From positions 1 through 64,000 of the forward strand of contig CAUUTP010000001.1 in assembly GCA_963548155.1 (NCBI GenBank): a stretch of 64,000 nt of DNA, in the 5' to 3' direction. Both the position numbers and the translations under genes were made by a program. This stretch comes from Eikenella sp963548155. GTDB lineage: Bacteria > Pseudomonadota > Gammaproteobacteria > Burkholderiales > Neisseriaceae. How positions within the stretch are numbered: the first letter of the stretch is position 1; each line of letters opens with the position of its first letter. The notes beneath the pieces are model-generated. The model was given only the letters and a program-made list of their open reading frames with translations, made no database searches and was not told where the DNA came from. Below are positions 34,633 through 43,644 of the stretch, piece by piece.

Positions 34633-36093
34633 ATGCCAAACACCACCCGCCCCCTCCTTTCCCTCCTGCTCGCCCTGCTGCTCTTAGGCGGATGCGGTAA
34701 AGAAGAAGCCCCCGCTAGCGACTCCGAGTTCGTCCGTACCGTGAGCGCGCCCGCAGGCGGTACTGATATGCTGCTGCCCGATTTCACCAAATTGGTTGAA
34801 CAGGAAGGCGGTGCCGTGGTTAATATTCAAGCCAGCCGCACCAATGAAAACACCGCCCTAGCCGGTGGTGAAGATAATATCGACCAGCTGCCGGAAAACG
34901 ACCCCTTCTCCGAATTTTTCAAACGCCTGCAGCCCAACCAAGCCGATTTAGTCGAGCCTGGTGACGACGAATACAATTTCGGCTCCGGCTTCCTCATTAG
35001 CTCCGACGGCTACATCCTCACCAATACCCATGTTCTCAGCGGCATGAACAGCATCAAAGTCGTGCTCAACAACCGCCGCGAATACACCGCCCGCCTAGTC
35101 GGCTCCGACACCCAAACCGACATCGCCCTGTTAAAAATCGACGCGCAAGGCCTGCCCACCGTCAAAATCGGTGATCCCAAAACCCTGCGTGTAGGCGAAT
35201 GGGTAGCCGCCATCGGCGCACCCTTCGGCTTCGACAACAGCGTAACCGCCGGCATCGTTTCCGCCAAAGGCCGCAGCCTGCCCAATGAAAACTATACCCC
35301 TTTCATCCAAACCGACGTGGCCATCAATCCCGGCAATTCTGGCGGCCCACTGTTCAACCTGCGCGGGCAAGTGGTGGGCGTAAATTCCCAAATCTACAGC
35401 CAATCCGGCGGCTTTATGGGTATCTCTTTCGCCATCCCCATCGATGTGGCTATGAATGTGGCCGACCAGCTGCGCCGCAACGGCAAAGTTGAACGCGGCC
35501 GCATCGGCGTGGTGATTCAAGAAGTAAGCTTCGATTTAGCCCAATCCTTCGGCCTCCAAGCCGCCAACGGCGCACTGATTTCGCAGGTAACTCCCGGTGG
35601 CCCTGCCGACAAAGCCGGCCTCCAGCCCGGCGACATTGTGCAAAGTGTTAACGGCGAAAACGTGAAAGCCTCCAGCGACTTGCCCGTGCTCGTCGGCATG
35701 ATGCCACCTGGCACCCAGCTCACCCTCGGCATTTGGCGCAACGGCAAACGCGAAGAAGTGCAAGTTACCCTCGGTTCTAGCAACACTGGCAGCGCCGATG
35801 CCGGCAACCAATCCGGCAGCGGCACCAATGCCGATAACGGCAGCAGCTTCACCTCCGAGCCTACCGGCCTGCAACTGCGCAGCCAAGGGCAAGGCCTATT
35901 GGTTTTGCAGGTTGAAGGCGCAGCCCAACAAGCCGGCCTACGGCGCGGCGACATCATCCTGATGGTAAACCGTACAGCCGTGAGCGACGAAAACAGCTTC
36001 AACCAAGCCCTCAACCACGCCGACCGTACCGTCGCCCTGCTCATCCAGCGCGGCAACAGCAAACTGTTTTTGGCGTTGGAACTACACCGTTAG
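34633..36093 (+). CDS. HtrA/Deg serine protease, predicted lipoprotein
   Basis: 486 residues. The signal ends with a lipobox LLGGC (Cys about residue 21), so the protein is probably lipid-anchored. This is unusual, since E. coli DegP and DegQ are soluble. Catalytic triad H133 (TNTHVLS), D163 (TDIALL) and S236 (GNSGGP). Two PDZ domains follow (GLQPGDIVQSVNG near 335; GLRRGDIILMVNR near 440), linked by a Ser/Gly/Asn-rich stretch. Envelope protein quality control. Ends at a DUS terminator. Confidence 0.92.
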   Translation: MPNTTRPLLSLLLALLLLGGCGKEEAPASDSEFVRTVSAPAGGTDMLLPDFTKLVEQEGGAVVNIQASRTNENTALAGGEDNIDQLPENDPFSEFFKRLQPNQADLVEPGDDEYNFGSGFLISSDGYILTNTHVLSGMNSIKVVLNNRREYTARLVGSDTQTDIALLKIDAQGLPTVKIGDPKTLRVGEWVAAIGAPFGFDNSVTAGIVSAKGRSLPNENYTPFIQTDVAINPGNSGGPLFNLRGQVVGVNSQIYSQSGGFMGISFAIPIDVAMNVADQLRRNGKVERGRIGVVIQEVSFDLAQSFGLQAANGALISQVTPGGPADKAGLQPGDIVQSVNGENVKASSDLPVLVGMMPPGTQLTLGIWRNGKREEVQVTLGSSNTGSADAGNQSGSGTNADNGSSFTSEPTGLQLRSQGQGLLVLQVEGAAQQAGLRRGDIILMVNRTAVSDENSFNQALNHADRTVALLIQRGNSKLFLALELHR

Positions 36094-36106
36094 CCGAACC
36101 ACTCAG

Positions 36107-36144
36107 CAAAGGCTACCTGAAAAATATTTTTCAGGTAGCCTCTT
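36107..36144. terminator. Inverted DUS pair after htrA gene
   Basis: DUS copies 36110-36121 and 36130-36141 with A/T extensions form a ~15-bp stem and short loop, 16 bp after the stop. Confidence 0.78.
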
Positions 36145-36180
36145 CATCTAAAAAATTCAGATTCCCACATATCAAACAAT

Positions 36181-38121
36181 ATGGTAGAAATCAACCGCCT
36201 CACCCTGCAACGCGGCAACAAAGTCCTGCTCGAACAAGCCTCCGCCCGCATTGCCCCCGGCCGCCGGGTCGGACTCATCGGCAAAAACGGCAGCGGCAAA
36301 TCCAGCCTGTTTGCCCTGATTAAAGGCGAAATCGGTGCCGACGCCGGCGACATCTACCTGCCCCCACATTGGAAACTCGCCGCCGTAGCGCAAGAAACCC
36401 CCGCTCTGGAAATCAGCGCACTGGATTATGTGTTGCAAGGCGATGCCGAGCTGCAAACTTTTCAGGTAGCCCTCAAGCAAGCCGAAGCGCAAAACGACGG
36501 GCACGCCATTGCCGAATGTCACGCCAAGCTTGAAGAAATTGGCGCCTACAGCGCCCCTGCCCGTGCAGCCAAGCTATTGAACGGTCTGGGCTTTAGCCAA
36601 TCCGAACACAGCCGCCCCGTCAAAGCCTTTTCCGGCGGCTGGCGCATGCGCCTCAACCTTGCCCAAGCCCTCATGTGCCGCGCCGACCTGCTCCTGCTCG
36701 ACGAACCCACCAACCACCTCGACCTCGAAACCGTATTGTGGCTGGAAAGCTACCTCTCCGCCCTGCCCTGCACCCAAATCATCATCTCCCACGACCGCGA
36801 CTTCCTCAACGCCGCCACCAACCACACCATCGAGCTCGCCCAACGCCAGCTGCACAGCTACAGCGGCAACTACGACTTCTACCAGCAACAACGCGCCCAA
36901 CGCCTTGCCAACCAGCAGACCGCCTACGTTAAACAGCAGGCGCACATCCAGCACCTCCAATCCTTTATCGACCGCTTCAAAGCCAAAGCCACCAAGGCCA
37001 AACAAGCCCAAAGCCGCGTAAAAGCCCTAGCCAAACTCGAGCTGGTTGCCCCCGCCCACCTCGACAGCAGCTTCAGCTTCTCCTTTCCCCCGCCCGAACA
37101 CCTGCCCAATCCTCTGCTTAAGCTCGAACAAGTCGACCTCGGCTACGGCGGGCAAACCGTTCTGCACCAAATCACCCTCTCGCTCGAAAGCGGCGCCCGT
37201 CTCGGCCTGCTCGGCGTAAACGGCAGTGGCAAATCCACCTTGATTAAAGCCCTTTCAGGTAGCCTGGAGCCCCAAAGCGGCCAAATTATCCGTGCCGACA
37301 AACTCAAAATCGGCTATTTCGCCCAACACCAGCTCGACACCTTGCGTGCCGACCAAAGCCCGCTCTGGCACATTCAGCGCCTCAGCCCCGAAGCCAAAGA
37401 GCAAGACATCCGCAACTTCCTCGGCGGCTTCGACTTCGCCGGCGATATGGCCATCCAGCCCATCACCGGCTTTTCCGGCGGCGAAAAAGCCCGCCTCGCG
37501 CTGGCCGTTATCGTATGGCAGCAACCCAACCTGCTCCTGCTCGACGAGCCCACCAACCATCTCGACCTCGATATGCGCCACGCCCTCACCGTGGCCCTGC
37601 AAAGCTTCCAAGGCGCGCTCATCGTCGTTTCCCACGACAGAAGCCTGCTCGAAGCCACTACCGACAGCTTCCTGCTCATCGACCAAGGCTACCTGAAAAC
37701 TTTCGAAGGCGACCTCAACGACTACCGCCGCCTGCGCCTGGCCCAAAGCAACCCGGAAGCCGCCCCGCCTCCTTCTGCCGCCGGCCAAAACCGCAAAGAC
37801 GAAAAACGCCTCGCCGCCCAAATCCGCCAGCAACGCGCCCGGCGCGGCAAACCCATTCAGCAGAAAATCGAGAAAGCCGAACAGCTCATGGCCAAACTCA
37901 GCGCCGAGCAAGCCGAATGCGAAGCCTTCCTCGCCGATGAAGAAGCATATAAGGAACACAATAAAGCCAAATTGCACCAATACTTAGCCAAAACAGCCGA
38001 AGTCAAAGTACAATTAGCACAAATAGAAGAAGACTGGCTCGCCCTGCAAGAACAGCTCGAAGCCGTGTATCAGGCTGTCGAACAGGAATTCGGCCAGCAA
38101 ACATTAGAAAAGGGAAAATAA
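36181..38121 (+). CDS. ABC-F family ATPase (YheS-like)
   Basis: 646 residues with two ABC modules and no membrane segment. First Walker A GKNGSGKSS, second GVNGSGKST; signatures FSGGWRMRLNLAQAL and FSGGEKARLALAV; Walker B LLLLDEPTNHLD in each. The linker carries the basic helical arm (QSFIDRFKAKATKAKQAQSRVKAL). The C-terminal ~90 residues are a coiled coil. ABC-F proteins bind the ribosomal E site and relieve stalled translation. Three in-frame DUS-like sequences code for FQVALK, ALSGSLEP (just after Walker A) and QGYLKTFE. Confidence 0.92.
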   Translation: MVEINRLTLQRGNKVLLEQASARIAPGRRVGLIGKNGSGKSSLFALIKGEIGADAGDIYLPPHWKLAAVAQETPALEISALDYVLQGDAELQTFQVALKQAEAQNDGHAIAECHAKLEEIGAYSAPARAAKLLNGLGFSQSEHSRPVKAFSGGWRMRLNLAQALMCRADLLLLDEPTNHLDLETVLWLESYLSALPCTQIIISHDRDFLNAATNHTIELAQRQLHSYSGNYDFYQQQRAQRLANQQTAYVKQQAHIQHLQSFIDRFKAKATKAKQAQSRVKALAKLELVAPAHLDSSFSFSFPPPEHLPNPLLKLEQVDLGYGGQTVLHQITLSLESGARLGLLGVNGSGKSTLIKALSGSLEPQSGQIIRADKLKIGYFAQHQLDTLRADQSPLWHIQRLSPEAKEQDIRNFLGGFDFAGDMAIQPITGFSGGEKARLALAVIVWQQPNLLLLDEPTNHLDLDMRHALTVALQSFQGALIVVSHDRSLLEATTDSFLLIDQGYLKTFEGDLNDYRRLRLAQSNPEAAPPPSAAGQNRKDEKRLAAQIRQQRARRGKPIQQKIEKAEQLMAKLSAEQAECEAFLADEEAYKEHNKAKLHQYLAKTAEVKVQLAQIEEDWLALQEQLEAVYQAVEQEFGQQTLEKGK

Positions 38122-38122
38122 A

Positions 38123-38632
38123 ATGCAGAAAACTACATTACTTGCCATTTTCGCCCTAAGCTGCCTCAGCGCAGCTGCCGGCCCCGTTTATTCCTGCGGC
38201 AACGGCAGCTACAGCAGCAAACCAGGCCCCGGCTGCCAACGTGCCGACCTGCCCACCATCGGCCGCTATAGCGCCGCCCGACCGCGCCCTGCTCCTGCGC
38301 CCGTAGCCGCCGCACCTGCTCCGCAGCGCGCCGCTGCCGCCGGCAGCCAGCAAGCCGCCGTATATCATGCGCCCGCCCCGCAGCCCGTGGCCGCAGCCGC
38401 CCCTTCCGGCCGTACCAACAGCGGCCGGCGCATGATTCTCGAGCAAGAGCTGGCCAACGAGCGCCGTGCCCTGGCCACCGCGCAAAGAGCCCTCACCGAA
38501 AGCCGCACCATGCCCAAAGGCGACGGCGCAGCCTACCAGGCCCACCAAGCCCGCGTGAGCAGCCTGCAAAGCGACGTGCTCGACCGCCAGCAAAACATCC
38601 AAGCCCTGCAGCGCGAACTCAGCCGCATGTAG
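38123..38632 (+). CDS. Exported Ala/Pro-rich protein of unknown function
   Basis: 169 residues. Signal peptide about 19 residues (MQKTTLLAIFALSCLSAAAG), then two Cys (YSCGNGSYSSKPGPGC), a low-complexity Ala/Pro linker (about 50-95) and a C-terminal predicted coiled coil (LEQELANERRALATAQRAL...). The Cys-containing start recalls DUF4124-type periplasmic proteins, but I cannot confirm it. The ATG comes 1 bp after the ABC-F stop, so they are cotranscribed. Confidence 0.72.
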   Translation: MQKTTLLAIFALSCLSAAAGPVYSCGNGSYSSKPGPGCQRADLPTIGRYSAARPRPAPAPVAAAPAPQRAAAAGSQQAAVYHAPAPQPVAAAAPSGRTNSGRRMILEQELANERRALATAQRALTESRTMPKGDGAAYQAHQARVSSLQSDVLDRQQNIQALQRELSRM

Positions 38633-38656
38633 GCACGGCGGCAAACCCGGCCGCAT

Positions 38657-38666
38657 TTGCTATAAT
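38657..38666 (+). promoter_or_regulatory. Extended -10 promoter of prfA
   Basis: TTTGCTATAAT (TATAAT at 38661-38666, preceded by TGC) fits an extended -10 element. Transcription would start within the DUS-like sequence at 38671-38682. No good -35 is visible. Confidence 0.45.
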
Positions 38667-38724
38667 CCTTTTCAGGTAGCCCCTATCGTTTGAGGCTACC
38701 TGAAAATTGTTTGAAAGAGCCCAC

Positions 38725-39801
38725 ATGAAACCCTCCGTTCTCGACAAACTCCAATCCCTCTCCGAGCGGCTCGAAGAAGTAACCGCCCTGCTCAGCACCC
38801 CCGAGGCCACCGCCGACATCAACCGCTTCCGCCAGCTCAACCAAGAGCACGCCGAGCTCACCCCCGTAGTGGAAACCTACCGCCAATACCGCCAAGCCGA
38901 AAGCGACCTTGCCGACGCCGAAGACATGCTGGCCGACCCCGAAATGAAAGACTTCGCCGCCGAAGAAATCGAAGCCGCCAAAGCCAAAATCGAAACGCTG
39001 GATACCGAGCTGCAAAAACTCCTGTTGCCCAAAGACGAAGACGACGGCAAAAATATCTTCCTCGAAGTCCGCGCCGGCACCGGCGGCGACGAAGCCGCCC
39101 TGTTTGCCGCCGATTTGCTGCGCATGTACACCCGTTATGCCGAGCGCAACCGCTGGCAGGTCGAAATCGTTTCCGCCAACGAAAGCGATTTGGGCGGCTA
39201 CAAAGAAGTCATCGCCCGTATTGCCGGCATCGGCGCCTACGGCCGGCTCAAATTTGAAAGCGGCGGCCACCGCGTGCAACGCGTGCCCGCCACCGAAAGC
39301 CAAGGCCGCATCCACACCTCCGCCTGCACCGTGGCCGTGATGCCCGAAGCCGACGAGCTCGAAGAAATCCAGCTCAACCCCGCCGAACTGCGCATCGACA
39401 CCTTCCGCGCATCCGGCGCCGGCGGCCAGCACATCAACAAAACCGACTCCGCCATCCGCATCACCCACCTGCCCACCGGCATGGTAGTAGAATGCCAAGA
39501 CGGACGCAGCCAGCACGCCAATAAAGCCCAAGCCATGAAAGTGCTCGCCGCCCGCCTGAACGACAAACAAAAACGCGAAGCCCAGGCCAAAGAAGCTGCC
39601 GAACGCAAATCACTCATCGGCAGCGGCGACCGCAGCGAACGCATCCGCACCTACAACTACCCGCAAGGCCGCGTTACCGACCACCGCATCAACCTCACCC
39701 TGCACAAGCTCGACTTCGTGATGGACGGCGATATGGAAGAAATCACCAACGCCCTGATTGCCGAACACCAGGCCGAACTCCTGGCCACGATGGGAGACTA
39801 A
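38725..39801 (+). CDS. prfA: Peptide chain release factor 1
   Basis: 358 residues from the ATG at 38725 (MKPSVLDKLQSL). The codon-recognition tripeptide PAT is at 188-190 and the catalytic GGQ at 233-235 (GAGGQHINKTDSA). RF1 terminates at UAA and UAG. An in-frame start six codons upstream exists but is unlikely. No hemK/prmC follows, unlike many genomes. Two small membrane genes and an IS follow instead. Confidence 0.97.
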   Translation: MKPSVLDKLQSLSERLEEVTALLSTPEATADINRFRQLNQEHAELTPVVETYRQYRQAESDLADAEDMLADPEMKDFAAEEIEAAKAKIETLDTELQKLLLPKDEDDGKNIFLEVRAGTGGDEAALFAADLLRMYTRYAERNRWQVEIVSANESDLGGYKEVIARIAGIGAYGRLKFESGGHRVQRVPATESQGRIHTSACTVAVMPEADELEEIQLNPAELRIDTFRASGAGGQHINKTDSAIRITHLPTGMVVECQDGRSQHANKAQAMKVLAARLNDKQKREAQAKEAAERKSLIGSGDRSERIRTYNYPQGRVTDHRINLTLHKLDFVMDGDMEEITNALIAEHQAELLATMGD

Positions 39802-39822
39802 ATCCTGCAGGAAACGGCAAAA

Positions 39823-40092
39823 TTGTTTGGATTAACATTCGGCGTATTGTTTTTGCGCGCCTTAATCGGCGGTATCGGCACAACTTTGCTTCTGTACACA
39901 TCGTTTTCAGGCACATTTTTGCGCACGCTGTATCTCTGCTTTTTCGGCACGCTGCCGGTATTGGTGTTAGGCTATATCTCGGTGTATTTGAATGTCCGTC
40001 CTGGCTGGAAAATGGGCTTGCTGAAAGAAGTCGTACTGCTGATGGCGCTGCTGTTCGGCGTAAATGCCTGGAAGCTGGTGCAGAAGAAATAA
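39823..40092 (+). CDS. Small membrane protein, unknown
   Basis: 89 residues from a TTG start (no better start in frame). Two or three hydrophobic helices (about 5-27, 34-54, 65-83) and a basic end (KLVQKK). Begins 21 bp after prfA and is followed after 6 bp by a second orphan membrane gene. No recognised family. Base composition and DUS content differ from neighbours (no perfect DUS between 38705 and 41699). Confidence 0.5.
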   Translation: MFGLTFGVLFLRALIGGIGTTLLLYTSFSGTFLRTLYLCFFGTLPVLVLGYISVYLNVRPGWKMGLLKEVVLLMALLFGVNAWKLVQKK

Positions 40093-40098
40093 AGGAGC

Positions 40099-40509
40099 AT
40101 GAACATGAAAAAATCCTTTTTTTTCTGCGCGCTTGCCAATGTGGCGGTGGGAGTTTGCCTGCGGCAAATGCCGGGCGCGCTGCCAATTTTGCGTGCGGCG
40201 GACGGCGCTTGGGTTTATCCGCAGTCGTCCGGCAGCGATGATGTGCATTTGCTGGCGTCGGCGCTCATGGGGTTTGCCTTTGCCGTGTTCATGCAGCTTT
40301 TCCCTCGCCCCGTTGCAGCGGCGGCGTATGTGTTGAATTTGGCGGTTTTGCTGGCAGCTTGCGCTTTGGTTTCGCTGGACGGTAGCCTGTGGGCGGCGGC
40401 GAGTTCGGGTTATCCGCTGCCGTTGCTGGCGGTATTTTTGGCACATCTGCCCGTGCTATTTTGGCTGTGGCAGTTTTGCAGGCAGCCTGCACATCAATCC
40501 GATAAATAA
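40099..40509 (+). CDS. Membrane protein, unknown
   Basis: 136 residues (or 134 from the second ATG, MKKSFFF). Three to four hydrophobic segments, Cys-containing. AAGGAG precedes the start. Its TAA lies inside the 8-bp target duplication of the IS1016-like element, so the insertion barely missed the coding region. Near its end GGCAGCCTGCA resembles a Kingella-type DUS. Family unrecognised. Confidence 0.55.
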   Translation: MNMKKSFFFCALANVAVGVCLRQMPGALPILRAADGAWVYPQSSGSDDVHLLASALMGFAFAVFMQLFPRPVAAAAYVLNLAVLLAACALVSLDGSLWAAASSGYPLPLLAVFLAHLPVLFWLWQFCRQPAHQSDK

Positions 40510-41267
40510 TTATGGGGCTTAGGAAGCAAAATTTATTTTAAAGGATTTTCACGCAACATTCTCAGCAGTATTTTGTATAAATCATTATGCCTGTGATTGA
40601 AGCGGAACCCGGTTTCTTTTAAATGCAGGTAAAACGTATGTTTCGGCACCCCGTCAAATTGCACCAGGCGATGCTTGGCGCAGCTCCAAAAAGATTCAAT
40701 ACCGTTAATATGCCGCGTACCGCGAACAAACTCATTGTCACCATGATGTACCCTGAAATGTTTGGCAAAACCCATATCGACCAATCCCCGATAACCGCGC
40801 CAACCGTCGGTATTGATGACACTCCCGATACCGACACGGCCTCTAATGACCTTTTGCAGCGTTGCTTTGGAAATATCGGGAACAATCCCGGTATAAACCT
40901 TGTCCCCACGTTTCAAAATGCCGAAAACGATGGTTTTCCCACCCGCACCGCGCCCGCGTTTGCCCCTGATACGTTTGGCACCGAAATAGGATTCGTCCAA
41001 TTCTACAATGCCGTATAAAGGTGCCTGCCTCCCGCATTCGTCAGCCAAACGCCGGCGCAATTTCAGGTACAGGCTGTTGACACTTCTGATGCTGACACCC
41101 GTCAGTTTTGCGGTATCGGAGGCAGTCAAATCCAAAGCAAACAGCCGCAGGAGCTGGCGAAATTTGGGCTCGGTAATTTTACTGAACTTTTGGTACTTGT
41201 TTTTTAAATTCATTTCAGAAGCTTATCACCATATTGAGTGATTTTGCTTCCTAAGCCCCATAATTAT
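40506..41267. mobile_element. IS1016-like insertion sequence (IS1595 family) with 8-bp target duplication
   Basis: The element proper is 40514-41259 (746 bp), bounded by terminal inverted repeats GGGGCTTAGGAAGCAAAAT and complement. Both sides carry the direct repeat ATAATTAT (40506-40513 and 41260-41267), the 8-bp duplication expected for IS1595-family insertion. It encodes one intact transposase on the minus strand. The intact ends and duplication suggest a recent insertion. Confidence 0.92.
40533..41213 (-). CDS. IS1595-family (IS1016-like) transposase
   Basis: 226 residues. N-terminal helix-turn-helix (LTASDTAKLTGVSIRSVNSLYLKLRRRL), then the DDxx catalytic core typical of ISXO2-like transposases: GIVELDESYFGAKR (first Asp), INTDGWRGYRGL (second Asp), and HINGIESFWSCAKHRL (Asn/Glu-type third residue). 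Ends RENPLK just inside the left terminal repeat. Appears intact. Confidence 0.93.
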   Translation of the reverse strand: MNLKNKYQKFSKITEPKFRQLLRLFALDLTASDTAKLTGVSIRSVNSLYLKLRRRLADECGRQAPLYGIVELDESYFGAKRIRGKRGRGAGGKTIVFGILKRGDKVYTGIVPDISKATLQKVIRGRVGIGSVINTDGWRGYRGLVDMGFAKHFRVHHGDNEFVRGTRHINGIESFWSCAKHRLVQFDGVPKHTFYLHLKETGFRFNHRHNDLYKILLRMLRENPLK

Positions 41268-41281
41268 TTAAGGAATAATCT

Positions 41282-41673
41282 ATGAGAAAATCTTTGTCTG
41301 CCATCATGTTGCTGGCTCTGCTGCCCGTGTAGGCTGCTTTTGCCGAATCGCGTTCCGAAGTGGTGCGCATGAATGTACCGGCCAATAAAAAGGCACAAAA
41401 CGAAGCGAACACGGCCAAGTGGCCAACGGGCAAAAAGATTTTGCAACCAGTGGCAGAATCTTCAACCGGCTAACCGAAGCCGCCAAAACTCTGCCCGACC
41501 GGGCGCAATCTGTCTTTTTCCAAGGCGTGGCGCTACGTGGGCAAGGCTATGCCGCCGTAGAGCGCGGCCAATGGCAGGCCGCCGAGCAATACTACCTGCA
41601 AGCCCTGCGGCTGAATCCGAACGATCAGGCCGCCAAAAACGAATTGGATTTCGTGCGGCGGCACCGCCGCTGA
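41282..41673 (+). pseudogene. Broken exported TPR-type protein
   Basis: The frame from the ATG at 41282 encodes a signal peptide MRKSLSAIMLLALLPV, then TAG at 41330-41332 (codon 17), then AAFAESRSEVVRMNVPANKK. Near 41400-41425 the coding frame shifts, and the second frame continues with a TPR-like repeat (RAQSVFFQGVALRGQGYAAVERGQWQAAEQYYLQALRLNPND) to the TGA at 41671. Two lesions make an intact product impossible. It sits 14 bp after the IS target duplication, which may have removed its promoter. Original function unknown. Confidence 0.75.
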
Positions 41674-41733
41674 TTTTTCAGGTAGCCCATACTGCCCGCA
41701 GGCTACCTGAAACCCATCCGAAAGAAAGACCGC

Positions 41734-42429
41734 ATGAACACACTCGGCATCATCGGCGGCATGTCACCCGAAAGTACCGCCGCCTACTACACTCAAATCA
41801 ACCGCCTCATCAACCGGCAAAAAGGCGGCAACCACAGCGCGCCCATCCTGCTTGCCAGCGTTGAATTTCAAGAAATCGTGGATTGCCAGCAGCGCGGCGA
41901 TTGGCACAAAGCCGGCGAAATCCTCGCCCAAGCCGCTCGTACTCTGGAGCAGGCCGGCGCAGACGCCGCCCTCCTGGCCACCAACACCATGCACAAAGTT
42001 GCCGCCCCGATACAGGCCGCCATCGGCGTACCCTTTCTGCATATTTTAGACAGCGTGGCCGAACGCATCCGCGCACGAGGCATCCGCACCGTCGGCCTGC
42101 TCGGCACACGCTTTACCATGCAGGACGAGTTCTACCGCGAGGGTCTGGCCGAACGCGGCATCCAAGCCATCGTGCCGGATGAAGGCATGCAGGCTGAAAT
42201 CCACCGCATCATTTTCGAAGAGCTCTGCGTGGGCAACTTTACCGAAAACAGCCGCCGTTTCTATGTGCAAACCATCGAACGGCTGGCCGCCCAAGGCGCG
42301 CAGGGCATCATTCTCGGCTGCACCGAAATCGGCCTGCTGGTACGCCCAGAAGATACAGCCGCGCCACTGTTCGACACTACGGAAATCCACGTGCATGCCG
42401 CCGCTGAATTTATTTTGCGGCCTGCCTAA
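41734..42429 (+). CDS. Aspartate/glutamate racemase family protein (YgeA-like)
   Basis: 231 residues. Starts with the family motif GIIGGMSPESTAAYY. At the first catalytic position it has TNTMH (Thr instead of Cys) and at the second GCTE (Cys, near 189). This Thr/Cys pairing is that of E. coli YgeA, an amino-acid racemase with broad or L-to-D-biased activity, rather than a two-Cys glutamate racemase. It may supply D-amino acids. Preceded by an inverted DUS pair (41677-41711). Confidence 0.85.
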   Translation: MNTLGIIGGMSPESTAAYYTQINRLINRQKGGNHSAPILLASVEFQEIVDCQQRGDWHKAGEILAQAARTLEQAGADAALLATNTMHKVAAPIQAAIGVPFLHILDSVAERIRARGIRTVGLLGTRFTMQDEFYREGLAERGIQAIVPDEGMQAEIHRIIFEELCVGNFTENSRRFYVQTIERLAAQGAQGIILGCTEIGLLVRPEDTAAPLFDTTEIHVHAAAEFILRPA

Positions 42430-42551
42430 CCTCCGTTGTGGCTCTCAAGGCAGTCTATTACAGTCATATATTTCTCATGTGAAGCTAAACAACTGCTTCA
42501 AATACTTGCGCAATAACCCCTATCCCTCTTAATTGATATCGGAGATCAGCC

Positions 42552-43499
42552 ATGAATCCCCCTCTCACCACACTCCCCCAACAGTTCCAATCCGCCCGCG
42601 TGCTGGTGGTGGGCGACACCATGCTCGACCGCTACTGGTTTGGCGAAGTGGAGCGTATTTCCCCCGAAGCCCCTGTGCCTGTGGCCAAAATCGAACGCAT
42701 GGACCAGCGCGCCGGCGGCGCCGGCAACGTGGCGCGCAACATCGCAGCCCTAGGCGGCCAGGCTGCCCTGTTGTCGGTGGTCGGCCAAGACGAAGCCGCC
42801 AACGAACTGGAAAAAATCATCCAAAGCAATGGTGTGCAAACCTTTTTAGAGCACGATGAAACCATCGACACCACCGTGAAACTGCGTGTGCTCTCGCGCA
42901 ATCAGCAGCTTTTGCGCATTGATTTTGAAGAGAAGCCCAGCCAAGACGTGCTGGATCGGCTCAACCGCCGTTTCCGCAGTCTGCTGCCGGACTACGATGC
43001 GGTTATCCTTTCCGACTACCGCAAAGGCTGCCTGTTTCAGGTAGCCGATATGATTGATTTCGCCCGCGAGCACAACAAACCTGTGTTAATCGATCCCAAA
43101 GGCGACGACTACGAAAAATACGCCGGCGCCAGCCTCATCACTCCCAACCGCAACGAACTGCGCCAAGTGGTCGGCTCGTGGAGTAACGAAGCCGAGCTCA
43201 CCGAAAAAGCCGAAGCCCTGCGCCGCCACCTGCAATTAAACGCCATCCTGCTCACCCGCAGCGAAGAAGGCATGAGCCTGTATGAGGCGGAGCACATCAG
43301 CCACCAGCCCACCCGCGCGCAGGAAGTATTCGATGTATCCGGCGCGGGAGACACCGTCATCGCCACCGTAGGCCTCGGCCTGGCCGCCAAACTAAACTTG
43401 CGCCAAGCCATGCACATCGCCAACGCCGCTGCCGGCGTGGTGGTAGCCAAACTCGGCACTGCCGTATGCAGCCAAGCCGAACTACTCGCTGCTTTGTAG
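42552..43499 (+). CDS. hldA: D-glycero-beta-D-manno-heptose-7-phosphate kinase
   Basis: 315 residues of the PfkB/ribokinase family. GDTMLDRYWFGEVERISPEAPVPVAK, RAGGAGNVARNIAALGG and the C-terminal DVSGAGDTVIATVGLGL (catalytic Asp, anion hole) are present. It is the kinase half of HldE as a separate protein, as in Neisseria. It phosphorylates heptose-7-phosphate for LPS inner-core ADP-heptose. Start preceded by GGAG. A DUS-like stretch codes for LFQVADM. Confidence 0.93.
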   Translation: MNPPLTTLPQQFQSARVLVVGDTMLDRYWFGEVERISPEAPVPVAKIERMDQRAGGAGNVARNIAALGGQAALLSVVGQDEAANELEKIIQSNGVQTFLEHDETIDTTVKLRVLSRNQQLLRIDFEEKPSQDVLDRLNRRFRSLLPDYDAVILSDYRKGCLFQVADMIDFAREHNKPVLIDPKGDDYEKYAGASLITPNRNELRQVVGSWSNEAELTEKAEALRRHLQLNAILLTRSEEGMSLYEAEHISHQPTRAQEVFDVSGAGDTVIATVGLGLAAKLNLRQAMHIANAAAGVVVAKLGTAVCSQAELLAAL

Positions 43500-43540
43500 C
43501 AAGATGTCGAAGCAGGCTAAAGCCCAGCCCCATTCCCAAC

Positions 43541-43585
43541 ACAGGCTACCTGAAATTTTGTTCCACTCACTTTCAGGTAGCCTGT
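43541..43585 (+). terminator. Inverted DUS pair, terminator of hldA
   Basis: ACAGGCTACCTGAAA and its complement (DUS at 43543-43554 and 43572-43583), 15-bp stem, 15-nt loop, followed by TTCTTG. Confidence 0.8.
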
Positions 43586-43644
43586 TTCTTGTAGACCAGG
43601 CAAAGCTTGGATAGCCATAAAGCACCAATCCCAATATGTTAAAA

